A stretch of 64,000 nt of DNA from Macrosoma leucophasiata (taxonomy: Eukaryota; Arthropoda; Insecta; Lepidoptera; Hedylidae): NCBI GenBank assembly GCA_036365455.1, contig JAWQUS010000017.1, positions 5,766,001 to 5,830,000 on the forward strand. The letters run 5' to 3'. How positions within the stretch are numbered: position 1 is the first letter of the stretch; each line of letters begins with the position of its first letter. A program made the translations under genes and the position numbers. Positions 41,100-51,472 of the stretch are shown here, piece after piece. Below the pieces are notes generated by a model. The model did not search any database and was not told the origin of the DNA. It worked only from the letters and a program-made list of their open reading frames with translations.

Positions 41100-41700
41100 A
41101 GAAATGGAAATAGAAAATATTTTTATTTCGAATAGATCTTTACAGATACTTTCAAAACGTCAATAAATCATAAACTACCTAGAGCGAATAACCATTACAT
41201 ATAGTAAAAGCAAAATCATATATTAATAGTAAATTAAAAATTAAAATTTAAACTATTTGGTTAAAACATAATAATCATAATTTTTTTCAATTCCTTCAAT
41301 GATAATAAATGAAGAAAAAGAAAAACTTATTCGTCAAGATCAATGTTATTCACTTAGCAGAGTTCCAAGTGCAGTCACTACTGAGAAGAACTCCGCTACC
41401 CAACAAACTCAGTAAGAGCTCTTTTAAATGAGAGCTTAAATCTAGTACAGATAGATTATCGTGAAAAATCAAATAATGTCAACGTCCACAGCATAGATGC
41501 AAATAAACTGCTATCTACTAAATGTGATGTAGCTCCTGCAAACCAGAATAGACCAGTCCCCACCAACAGCACTCGTTCACGAGTATGAGGCATGTGACAG
41601 CCATTGCCCTCCTCCCATTTTAGAGGGAGGTGAGCAACCCGCCACACTGAGAACACTACCAATCGAAGACTGATCATTTTAGAAATCTGTTGATGCCTAC
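41100..41700 (-). mobile_element. Family G LINE 3' end
   Basis: Inverted copy of 28363-28770, extended on its 5' side. The minus frame ends AGATSHLVDSSLFASML and is preceded by RERVLLVGTGLFWF. Begins (plus) with AGAAATGGAAATAGAAAAT, the complement of the TTTCTA tail. Confidence 0.7.
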
Positions 41701-41761
41701 GCACTCGAGCTCCAACAGCTACGGTAGCCCAATTAGAGGAAGGATTTTAGTTTTTCCTTTT

Positions 41762-42040
41762 ACTGGTAGAGTTCCATTGCAGGAGCTCGAGGGCGTAGGC
41801 AACACCGCATTACCTAATCTATCTGCCGCCAAAAGGTAGTGTTCAGAACTATCGTGTTTCGGTTAAATGGTAATGTATGGCCGCGTAACAACTGTCACAG
41901 AGACATTACATCTAAGGTCTTAGGGGTGGTAACGCATCTGTATTTTGTTTTCTGGTTTTTGTGTAGATGTCTATAGACTGCAGTCATCACTTAACATCAA
42001 TGTGAACTGCATGCTTGTTTGCCACCTTCGTGAAATAAAA
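41762..42040 (+). repeat. Family A repeat (subfamily 2)
   Basis: CTGGTAGAGTTCCATTGCAG to TTGCCACCTTCGTGAAATAA; includes CTATCTGCCGCCAAAAGG. Confidence 0.86.
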
Positions 42041-42042
42041 GG

Positions 42043-42208
42043 TATGTATGTATCTTCACGCCAGGTTCCTAACGGGGTAGGCAGAGAGTGTAGAGCGCCA
42101 GATATCGCGGTCCTGACATACCTCTCGTGCCTCGTCTACCTTCATCATTCTCTTCATACATGCACGCCGATTCCTAAGACTTTTGACCCCATCATTAGAC
42201 AGAACATA
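42043..42208 (-). mobile_element. Family B LINE 3' end, short
   Basis: ATGTATGTATCTTCACGCCA to CATCATTAGACAGAACA. Abuts the preceding family A copy and is about 96% like 42566-42740 by eye. Confidence 0.8.
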
Positions 42209-42741
42209 AAAGGTAGCACGTTAATTTATCTGTGATCTTTTAGGTATAAAATTAAATGAAAATTAAATAAGATCCACAATCTAAATGACTCTTTCCATTA
42301 TTATCTATTTCATTCACAACTCAAATTTCTCAAGTATTGACGTTTACAAAATCATACTAAGTAGTTGAACTTGATTTTAATTAAACAAGTTAAAATCCTG
42401 ATACCAAATCCAGTCAGCTTTCTACAGATAAATAAACCGTTTCAATGATACCTAACTATTAAAATTACTTACAATTCAAATGGATTGTCAACTTTTATTG
42501 AAATTAAGAAATTCCGACTGTAAGATAAAGCGTCTAATTAATTTATTGTAATGTTTATTTTTGTAGTATGTATGTATCTTCACGCCAGGTCCCTAACGGG
42601 GTAGGCAGAGAGTGTAGAGCGCCAGATATCCCGGTCCTGACATACCTCTCGTGCCTCGTCTACGTTCATCATTCTCTTCATACATGCACGCCGATTCCTA
42701 AGACTTTTGACCCTACCATCAGACAGAACTCGACCTATTTG

Positions 42742-43979
42742 TAATATGTTCTTAGGTTTTCGCGAGCTGCACTCATTGAAATAAAACTAGTTTTCTTAAA
42801 CTAAAATGATTATTTAAAATCGAACCCGACGTTCTGACAGCAGTTTGAAAAATTATTATGTGCAGCTACTCCATCTATTTCGCAAACGTCCTGCGTAGCG
42901 TTCAGGATTAACACAAAAGTTACTAATTGTATCTTGAGGTCTTACAGACTGTTGCGGTTGGGCTTTTATTCTACTGAGTATTGGATCCCATGTTGGTGAT
43001 AATCGCCAACCATCTTCTCTATTGAAATTTGGATGTTTTTTAATCTCAATAGCCTCGCGAACCATTCTTGGAATTGGTCTGTGTTCTGTGGCGAGTATTC
43101 GAGTTTGGTCAAACCGAATATAATATATGGTGTGGAGGTGATAGGTGTAGATAGATGGTGAGTGAGGAAGAAGTGAATAAGAAGAAATTAGTCCGTAGAA
43201 AGAAGAAACGTATAATCACAAGAGTCACACACAAGATACAGTTTACACAACACACTAGAAGAGTTATATACCATAGAAATAGAAGGAGTATAGATAGTTC
43301 ACAGCGATAGCACAAGCAACAAATAACAGTATAACAGATACGCGTTCGCGAGGTAAGCGTGTATGAGCTACGGGTGATCGAGCGACACGGGCTTCGCGTC
43401 AGACATGCGTGGACGACTGGTGCAACGTGCAATATCGACTGCGCGCGCGCTGCACCATGTAAACCGGTCCGGAGTGCGCGCTACCATTGCACCGACGGAA
43501 TGCACGGCAAAACAGTTACCGTACGATATACGTGAACGATATTTTTGTATAGGTAACATTAATAAATAATAATTGTAAATATTAAATAAAATAAATATGT
43601 TGTTTTATATTATATATTATTATTATATTTTATGTTTATATTATTATTAATATAAATAATAATATAATGTTATGAATTAGGTATATGTGTAATATATATT
43701 TATGGTATATGTATGGTAGGTACTTATAACATTTGTTAATAGTATATATAATAACTGTGTAATAGATTTAAATAAATATTATGATAATAAGTGTTTAACA
43801 TACATATACCTTACTTTACAGAATATAGTGAATCGGCTACAAATAAGTTGGTTTGTCCGCTATGTGATCACAGACTGCAGACCTCCCTGCTCTACGGTGT
43901 TTGACATCAGCAATATGTTCTTTAATTCTGGTGGAAACCGCTCTCTTTGTTTGGCCTATATAACATCAATCACACAATT
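42742..43979 (-). mobile_element. Penelope-like element (GIY-YIG C-terminal part)
   Basis: Minus-strand reading from the right end: YIGQTKRAVSTRIKEHIADV, then HRRAGRSAVCDHIADKPT, and, after an inner insertion, FDQTRILATEHRPIPRMVR and EAIEIKKHPNFNREDGWRL. This is the GIY-YIG endonuclease region of Penelope-like retroelements (Tyr-Ile-Gly motif present, with the conserved Arg in TRIKEH). A stop a few codons upstream of the YIG motif and the loss of the reverse transcriptase mark a 5'-truncated copy. The 3' end carries TATGTTCTTAGGTTTTCGCG, shared with 24253. Flanked by a 10-bp target duplication. Confidence 0.83.
43123..43820. mobile_element. Unclassified 0.7 kb insertion inside the Penelope-like element
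   Basis: Splits the reading between IADKPT and FDQTRIL. GAATATA occurs on both sides (43116-43122 and 43821-43827). The left half has a purine-rich strand (GGAAGAAGTGAATAAGAAG), then a GC-rich patch (43320-43510), then an AT-rich half with long AT runs. No coding content; it could be a solo LTR (ends near TGTGG...TTTACA) but this is unproven. Confidence 0.55.
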
Positions 43980-44523
43980 GACCTATTTGGTCATGGTAGG
44001 TCAGTCTTGGTCTTCCTGGGCCTCTGCAACCATCCACATTCGCATTGTATATCTGTTTAGTCATTCGCTCATTCGTCATTCTTTTCATATGCCTGAACCA
44101 TCGGAGCATGCTTTTTTTTTCATTTTTACACCGATACTATCATTCACAGAAAGCCTCTTTCTTACATCTTCATTACGAACGCGATCGGTGCACGGATACA
44201 CCACAGATCTTGCGCAAAGATCTCATCTCGACCGCGTTTAACTTACTTTCATGCTCTTTCCTGCATACCCAGCTCTCGCTTCCATATAAAAGCGTTGAGC
44301 ATATAATTTTTTTATAGTGATGTAACGAACTATGATTTTTTTAAGTGTACCTTTCTTTAGCGGCCCCTTGCACTTTTTGTGATGGGTTCAAAATGTTAAA
44401 CTCACGTCAGACACGTGACCCTGATCGAAAATCCGTAAGACGGACACGTGATCAGAATTGCGTCTGCTTACTTTTTAGGGTCCTAATGACAGTTGTTATA
44501 GTAGTGGTGGTTGGGGTAGTAAT

Positions 44524-44808
44524 GGTGGTAGAGCTCCAGTGGCGGAGCTCGCAGGCAAAGGCATCACCGCATTACCCAATATACTTGCCGTTAAATGGTA
44601 GTGTTCAGCACTATCGTGTTCCGGTCAGGTGGTAATGTACGGCCCCTTAATTTTCGGCACAGAGGCATAACACCTTAGGCCTCAAGAGTGGTAACGCATC
44701 TGCATTTTGACCATGGTCTTGGTGTGGGTGTCTATAGGCTGCAGTCATCACTTAACGTCAATGTGAACTGCAAGCTTGTTTAGCCACTTCCAAAACTTAA
44801 AAAAAAGA
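44524..44808 (+). repeat. Family A repeat, full length
   Basis: TGGTGGTAGAGCTCCAGTGG to TAGCCACTTCCAAAACTTAA. Confidence 0.88.
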
Positions 44809-44983
44809 GAATTGAGTGCTTGTTTGCAACTTCATTTCATAATAAAGATGTTTTTGTCTCTTTTATTATTCGATATGTAACAAGCTAAAGATTAATCATG
44901 CTTATTGTTTTTGGATTGACCGTCAAAATAACAAATTTTAAAGTCAACCAGTGTTTATGCTCTTATTAACTTTTATTTCCGTA

Positions 44984-45303
44984 CTAGCTGTGCCCGCGAC
45001 TTCGTGCGCGTGAGAATTTATGATTGTTCAGTATCTACCCGGACGAAGTCGTGGGCGCAACTAGTATAAAAGTAGCCTACTCCTTATTACATAAGCTATC
45101 TGCCAGTGAAAGTCCCGTCAAAATCGGTGAAGCCGTTCCCGAGATTAGCGGGAACAAACAGACAGACAGACAGACAGGCGGACAAAAATTAAAAAAAAAA
45201 GTTGTTTTGGTATATGTACCGTGTATACATACCTATGCATTTAGTAAAAAGCGGTTATTTATATATTACAAACAGACACTCCAATTGTATTTATTTGTAT
45301 AGA
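44984..45303 (-). mobile_element. Non-autonomous Helitron, 320 bp
   Basis: On the minus strand: A|TCTATACAAATAAATACAA at the start, a GTCTGTCTGTCTGTTTGTTC stretch, and ...GAAGTCGCGGGCACAGCTAG|T at the end. Contains a second CTAG-like end at 45057 (GTGGGCGCAACTAG). Confidence 0.78.
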
Positions 45304-45631
45304 TTCTTTGCAAATACTTCGTGTCACTAAAAATATGTTGAAATTCTACTAATCGCAGTTAATATTGTGCTACTTGATTTTAATCATATTTTACTATATA
45401 TACACATAGTTTACTATGGACAAAATTTGAATATACATAAATAGTGTAAATATAATTGGGCTTAATGCTTAGTACCTACTCACATTAAGAAAAGGAAACG
45501 TAGTTACAGTTATTAAACTTGTTGATATCTTCAGAATTAAGAAGAAGTAGAATTTTGGATGCAAAGCTATTGATAAAAATTTAAAAAAACCTACAGCATC
45601 CTGAAGCCAAAACAGTTTTTTTATTTTAATA

Positions 45632-46190
45632 CTAGCTGTGCCCGTCTTCGTCAACGTGAGAAAAAATGTGATTGTTCAGTATCTACCCGGACGAAGTCGT
45701 GGGCGCAGCTAGTATAAAAGTAGCCTAAGTTACTCCTTATTACATCAGCTATCTGCCAGTGAAAGTCCCGTCAAAATCGGAGACACTCCAATTCTTCTTA
45801 TTTGCATGTAGGTATGTATGGATATATGGAGATAAAAGTAGCCTAAGTTACTCCTTCTTACATCAGCTACCTACCCATGGAAGTCCCGTCAAAGTCGGAT
45901 ACACTCCAATTCTACTTATTTGTATGTAGGTATGTATGTGTGTATGGATGTATGGAGATAAAAGTAGCCTAAGTTACTCCTTATCACATCAGCTATCTGC
46001 CAGTGAAAGTCCCGTCAAAATCGGTGAAGCCGTTCCCAAGATTAGCCCCGCCAAACAGACAGACAGACAGACAAAAATTGTAAAAAATGTTGTTTTGGTA
46101 TATGTACCGTGTACATATGCGTTTAGTAAAAGCGGTTATTTTAATATTACAAACAGACACTCCAATTTTATTTATTTGTATCTATATAGA
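45632..46190 (-). mobile_element. Helitron with internal tandem triplication
   Basis: Same ends as 44984-45303 (plus: ACTAGCTGTGCCCG left; CTATATAGA followed by T right). Inside, AAAGTAGCCTAAGTTACTCC with its following about 100 bp occurs three times (about 45717, 45835 and 45960), separated by GTATGTATGGATAT-type simple repeats. Confidence 0.75.
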
Positions 46191-46249
46191 TTTATTATAG
46201 AAGCTACAATACAACATAAGACCTAAAAATTCTGTGAAAATTTTAAGCG

Positions 46250-46760
46250 TCTACATTATAGCGGTAACAGAAATACATAATTTGTGAAAATGTTAGCTTT
46301 CTAGCTATCACTGTTTATGAGATACAGCCTGGTGACAGACAGACAGACAGGCGGACAGACAGACAGACAGCGGAGGATTAGTAATCCGAAGGACCCGTTT
46401 TTACCTTTTAGGTACAAAATCCCCTAAAAGATACAGAATAGCTTAAAAATATTCGAAACGATTCTTTAAATTGACATAACTTTTTTATTTCTGAACCGAT
46501 TCACATGAAACAAACACTAAATGTTAAGTGAAACTTACCACAATATATTAGTGAAAACCGCAAATCGAATAAGCCGTTTCTGATATAAGCGTGCACAAAC
46601 ACACAGACAAACAGACAATTTTCCGGGATAAAAAGTACCCAGTGTTGTGCGCTAAAGGTTAAAGTATAATCATACCAAGTTTTATTGTAATCGAACTGGT
46701 AGTTTTTCTGTGCTGCTTGAACAAACAGATAGACAGACAGACAAAAAATTTTCTTATCAC
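46250..46760. mobile_element. Helitron-like fragments
   Basis: Two stretches with GACAGACAGACAG runs and preceding phrases (TATCACTGTTTATGAGATAC; TTTCTGAACCGATTCACATG) typical of lepidopteran Helitron 5' parts. Ends not resolved. Confidence 0.5.
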
Positions 46761-46872
46761 ATATTTGTGTTCCGTATCGATTTAATAACATCCCCTGGTA
46801 TTTATTTTTTCAATATTTTTAATGTACAGAATTTGCACTTCTACAGATTTATTATAAGTATAGATTTGTTCA

Positions 46873-47129
46873 TCATGTATATATATAATAATCAATTGCT
46901 GTTCGTTAGTCTCGCTAAAACTCGAGAACGGCTTTACCGATTTGACTAATTTTGGTTTTGAATGATTTTTTGAAATCCATGGAAGATTTAAAATGTAAAA
47001 AATATGAAGAAATTGAAGGGAATCAGTAAAAACCACAATTCCATTTTTCCATACAAATAGTCCGTATCTATCAAACCTTTGACACGTTATTTCATTGTGA
47101 GGCAATACGAAGTTGGCCGGGTCAGCTAG
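46873..47129 (+). mobile_element. Non-autonomous Helitron, 257 bp
   Basis: A|TCATGTATATATATAATAAT start, TTGCTGTTCGTTAGTCTCGC inside, GCCGGGTCAGCTAG|T end. Sister of 1294-1553 and 50319-50585. Confidence 0.8.
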
Positions 47130-47674
47130 TTACTAAATAAAATAAACACACAAAAACTAAGACTATATGCATAATAAAAGACTACGCAATATTAGGATTG
47201 GAAGTCTAATGGTATGTTTTGGTAAAGCGCGTGTCAATCCGAAAACAAAGCGTATTTCGCTATGCACACTCTTTAGTGACCTTACTATAAATTATCAAAA
47301 CTTTATCTAACCTACGAGCATACCAAAAACATGAATTACTTTAATAAAAGCACTCAAAATTCACAGCAAATAACATAATAAAATTCATTGTTACTAAAGG
47401 ACAACTCGATATAAAACGTCCGGGGGGTCGATACGACAGATGGTTAGAAGGGGGCTTTACGTTTAATTTAACATTAAATTCAATAATAACCTTCCATTTA
47501 TTGCGTAATTTCCTTTCAATTACCTTTCATTTATCGCTCTGTAACAAGATTACGGGGCTGATGGGCTCGCAAATGTGGACTGTTTTTGTCTAGTTTACAA
47601 GGTGTGTTATGTGTGAGACATGGAGATATGTGTACGTGTTCTATATCTAACATCTAATTGATAGTATGAGAGAT
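47130..47674. other. Upstream region, no feature seen
   Basis: No repeat family or coding content recognised. Confidence 0.4.
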
Positions 47675-47698
47675 ACTGATCCCTCCGAGTAGCGTTGG

Positions 47699-48213
47699 CC
47701 CTGTAAGGCTAGATTTTTTTGCAGGGATAAATCATAACATGCTCAGTACAAAAACCATCGCCTGAGAAAAGTTACTTCCATATTTAAGATCTGGCTCGAT
47801 TGTGACCATTGTCGCATGTTGCGTCTTAAAGTTAAAATTTGTGTGCTTGAATATTTAAAGAAAATCACGATTTGTTTACTGCAAATGAGCGACTCCATCG
47901 TATATCAATAGCAGGCTAATTGATGTATAATTTACATAACTTAATACGCTCGATACATATTTTATTGCATTCGTTCCAACAATTTATCGTCATGGAAACA
48001 CAATTCCGTTGTCATGGAAACACCACTAAAAATATAAATAAGACGCAACAATTGCTATGGTCATAAAACTATGGCTGCCAGATCTAAAATATGGAAGTAA
48101 CTTTTCTCATCAGAAATCCAGGTGACGTGACGGGCTGATCCTTGCCAGGCGATGGTTATCGTACTTAGCATGTTATGACTCATTCCTACAAAAAATTCTA
48201 GGCTTACAGGCGT
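47699..48213. mobile_element. Foldback element with long inverted arms
   Basis: Left arm (CCCTGTAAGGCTAGATTTTT, CATAACATGCTCAGTAC, ACCATCGCCTGAGAAAAGTT, ACTTCCATATTTAAGATCTG) is mirrored at the right by CAGATCTAAAATATGGAAGT, GGCGATGGTTATCGTACTTA, GCATGTTATGACTCATTCC and TTCTAGGCTTACAGG. Arms of about 150-170 bp; pairing may continue weakly outward. Confidence 0.75.
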
Positions 48214-48711
48214 TCCGATATTCGAAGGGTTCACTAGCTCTTGGACCATGATTTTATGTCATAAAAGTAATTTAATCGACATCTACACCAACATGTATGT
48301 AGATAATATCGACTGCAGTGTAATTCGGTACTTAGTTACCATCAAAGTCAAATTTGAACTTGTTTGTCTATTAAGTATCATAAAATGTTGAGTCCATTTA
48401 TTGGTGACACCATTTCCCGGACATGGTACCTATGTATATTTAATTTTACAGACAGACACATCGGTGTTTTCTGAAAACTGCAGAGATTGATGAAAAATGC
48501 AGTTGAAATTTTAAAAAAAGTTTTATTTTAATGAAATTTTGAGGATTATAAAATTGATACTTGACGCCGATGATCATTGATTGCATAAAACATTTGACGT
48601 TCGTGAGCACAGCACCACAGAACATCGCCATACACACCTAATTCGCATCCTCGGCGAGCCAACGGCATTTTTTATTGATAAGCTTTTTCATTAAGATTTT
48701 TACATGTAGAG
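48214..48711. other. Upstream region, no feature seen
   Basis: No repeat family or coding content recognised; the minus frame at 48446-48637 looks random. Confidence 0.4.
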
Positions 48712-48958
48712 AGAGCTCTAGTGACAGAACTCGCAGCCGTAGGCTCTACCGCATTACCTCTATCTGTCGCCAAATGGATGAGTTCAGCACTATCGTGTTC
48801 CGGTTAGATGGTAATGTATGGCCACGTAATAACTATCACAGAGACATAACAACTTAGGTCTCAGGGGTGGCTACGCATCTACATTTTGACCACTGGTTTT
48901 TGTGTAGACGTCTATAGGCTGCAGTCATCACTTAACCTCAATGTGAACTGTAAAAAAA
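48712..48958 (+). repeat. Family A repeat (subfamily 2)
   Basis: GAGCTCTAGTGACAGAACTC to AACCTCAATGTGAACTGTAA plus A-rich tail; includes CTATCTGTCGCCAAATGG. Confidence 0.86.
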
Positions 48959-50318
48959 AGATGTAGAATCTTCAAAAAAAATTCAAGACCGCCATAAGTA
49001 AGTAGCAGGTTTACAGTCAGGCATTTACCCTTTATCCCACTCGTAATAAACAATTGCTTAATACAATCGCTCCTTTAACACGATTACGCGGTTGCTTGTT
49101 GTGAAATTAATCATTATAAATTCGGATTATTCTTCAAGGTAAATTAAGTAACTTTTATTGTATTAATTATAATATTGGCTTATGACCTATACGCCGACTT
49201 CAGGACACAGTAAACCTAGATCACCTTGGTTTTGACGTTCCGAATGAGCTCATTGTCTTCGTTAATTGGGGTTTCTTACTATATTATTACATATTTTTTA
49301 TCTGAATTCAAAACTGAGGTTATAGAATATTTACTGTGATGACGGGATTGCAAATGGTTTTAGTGTCGATAATTTCTTAAAATGCTTTGCATCTAAACCA
49401 GTACCACCATACATTTAATCGGTGTCTACAGTGAAAAAACATTGATTATAGTTAATTTAACACTCTATCTTTTTGAATTATGGCTACTGTAGCCTTAAAA
49501 TCTATTCCATCCTTATGAAATTTAATTAAATCTCTTCTAACTTACTACAATTAATTGGGAAAAACCCACAAATTAAAACATGCGTATCACTTACCTATTA
49601 TTTATAAATAAAATAATTATTATTAAAAGAAACAGAATATGCCATGCATTTCATTTTATTATTGTTTTATGACCCCCAACAATAATACCCAGACAATATA
49701 AAATCGACAAATTAATTGTAATAACGAATAAAACCTCATCGCCGACTAATTGCGTCGCCACTACACATTGAACAATAGAAATTCAATAAATTCGGCTTGT
49801 ACTCGACCGATTTATAGTCTAAAAGGAACGAATGGGGCTAAGAGTGCGCATGCGCACGCGCCGCTCGGCGGGGGCCGACGATGTGACTTTATTGCCCGTG
49901 GTAAAAAAAACACGTTCAATTACGTGTTAAGTACTACTGGGTTACTGAGAAAATTGAAATAATCATGAGGCTATTAAAAAAACCGGTTTAGTTATCGAAG
50001 AATTAGTTGAAGGATTAAGTAGGTAGGTATATAAGATTTATCCGATTGAAGGAATACTATAATTGCTGTAGATTGATTTTTATTAATTAAACCAGGCAAG
50101 TGCGTATCGGGTCAAGCGCAATGTATAATTCCCATGTGTATATTACTCGTAGATTAAAAGCTTACATAGTTGACAGTTTTCCATAGAATGCAATCATTAA
50201 GGTGGCAGAAGGGTGAGACGTGGGTGAGACACTACACTCTTACAAAAAATGGAAATTGAAAGTTTAATATTTAACAAACATAGTTTATACCTTAACTATA
50301 AAAAAGAAACTACTAATA
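48959..50318. other. Upstream region with one GC-rich patch
   Basis: Mostly AT-rich and repeat-poor. A short GC-rich patch at 49840-49885 contains the perfect palindrome GTGCGCATGCGCAC. Confidence 0.45.
49844..49857. promoter_or_regulatory. NRF1/Ewg-type palindrome
   Basis: GTGCGCATGCGCAC contains the NRF1 (fly Ewg) consensus TGCGCATGCGCA exactly, within a GC-rich island in AT-rich DNA. Function is inferred from the motif alone. Confidence 0.35.
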
Positions 50319-50585
50319 CTAGCTGACCTGGCAAACTTCGTATTGCCTCAGACTGAAATAATGTGTCAAAGGTTTGATAGATACGGACTATTTGTATGGA
50401 AAAATAAAATTGTGGTTTTTACTGTTACCCTTCAATTACTTCATATTTTCTTACCTTCTAGACCTTTCCTGGTCTTCCAAAAATCAGTCAAATCCAAAAT
50501 CGGCCAAATCCGTTTTCAGCCGTTCTCTGGAATTTTAGCGTTAGTCTCGCTAAAATTCGAACAGCAATTGATTTTTATATATAGA
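50319..50585 (-). mobile_element. Non-autonomous Helitron, 267 bp
   Basis: Minus strand: A|TCTATATATAAAAATCAATT start and AGTTTGCCAGGTCAGCTAG|T end. Both insertion-site bases (A and T) are present. Confidence 0.82.
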
Positions 50586-50659
50586 TAATTAATCAATTAC
50601 AGCTAAATTTTCAGAAAGATATTCAAACTACCGAATTACTTATTTCGAAATCTATTTAA

Positions 50660-50819
50660 TATTTTTTAGAGGAAAAAATTGTGTTTTTGTCTATATGTTT
50701 AAAACGTTTTCACACAACCACTGAACCGATTGCTAAAATTCTTTCACCATTAGAAAGCTGCATCTTCACTGAGTATATTAGACTCATTGCACCCGTGCGA
50801 AGTCGGGGCGAGCCACTAG
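50660..50819 (+). mobile_element. Helitron 3' fragment
   Basis: ACCACTGAACCGATTGCTAA inside and GAAGTCGGGGCGAGCCACTAG|T at the end; 5' end not resolved. Confidence 0.55.
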
Positions 50820-50854
50820 TGTCCAATAAAAAGAGCTATACACCGAAATATAAA

Positions 50855-51028
50855 ATGGGAAAATTAAAACTATGTAGCCCCACTGGTCCAAGCAATCGAC
50901 ATATAGCCGGCAGTAGTTTTTCAAATATGCAATTTACTGATTTAAAAAAAAGACGTCTGTTCGGACCGTTGGACGACTCGTCCGCCGGAAAATGGGGTAC
51001 AAAAAAGAAAAAAAGTAACGAAAAATAG
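50855..51028 (+). CDS. Unrecognised 57-residue open frame
   Basis: Starts ATG GGA AAA and reads KLKLCSPTGPSNRHIAGSSF, then DLKKRRLFGPLDD, ending in a Lys-rich tail KWGTKKKKSNEK before a stop. Begins 36 bp after a Helitron end. Non-random looking composition, but no family recognised and no splice context found; it may be a pseudogene fragment or chance. Confidence 0.2.
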   Translation: MGKLKLCSPTGPSNRHIAGSSFSNMQFTDLKKRRLFGPLDDSSAGKWGTKKKKSNEK

Positions 51029-51472
51029 TAGGCCCGTAGGAATGGTAAGTAGCATCGAATGCCCACTCCCCCCTAATTTGTTGCGTTCCTGCATTTCAAA
51101 GGTTCCAAATGATTACCGGGCAATAAAAATGTTATTCTTTTTAACGGACTCCATTTTTTAAATGTTCTTTGTCCCGTTGGAGATTAGCTTGCGATCTGTC
51201 TAATAGTGGATTATGTTGTCTATTGAAGGTAACACTTGCTTTAGATTGCGCTAGGATTTGTTGTTAATTGATTACAATTGTTACATCGAACATTATTTTT
51301 GTTATTAACATGTAAATAAAAATTTTACGGACTTAACCAGGCAGGTATGTGATGAATTAAATTAGTAACAACACTAATATCATAATTATGTTTTTCTTAT
51401 TATTTGACCACGGACGTCTATGCTTGTAATACTTATTTCGTAGAAGAAAAGAGAGTTAGAAATGTATGTTTA

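Larger units (their letters stand above)
42566..44300 (-). mobile_element. Family B LINE 3' end split by a Penelope-like insertion
   Basis: 42566-42741 and 43980-44300 are consecutive parts of one LINE copy. GACCTATTTG is present on both sides of the insert (42732-42741 and 43980-43989). The second part reaches further 5' than other copies (to CTTCCATATAAAAGCGTTGA). Confidence 0.85.

Noticed and set aside
43109..43559. Host exons in the 43.1-43.6 kb open frames
   Set aside because: They lie in an insertion inside a Penelope-like element and have no splice sites or recognisable motifs.
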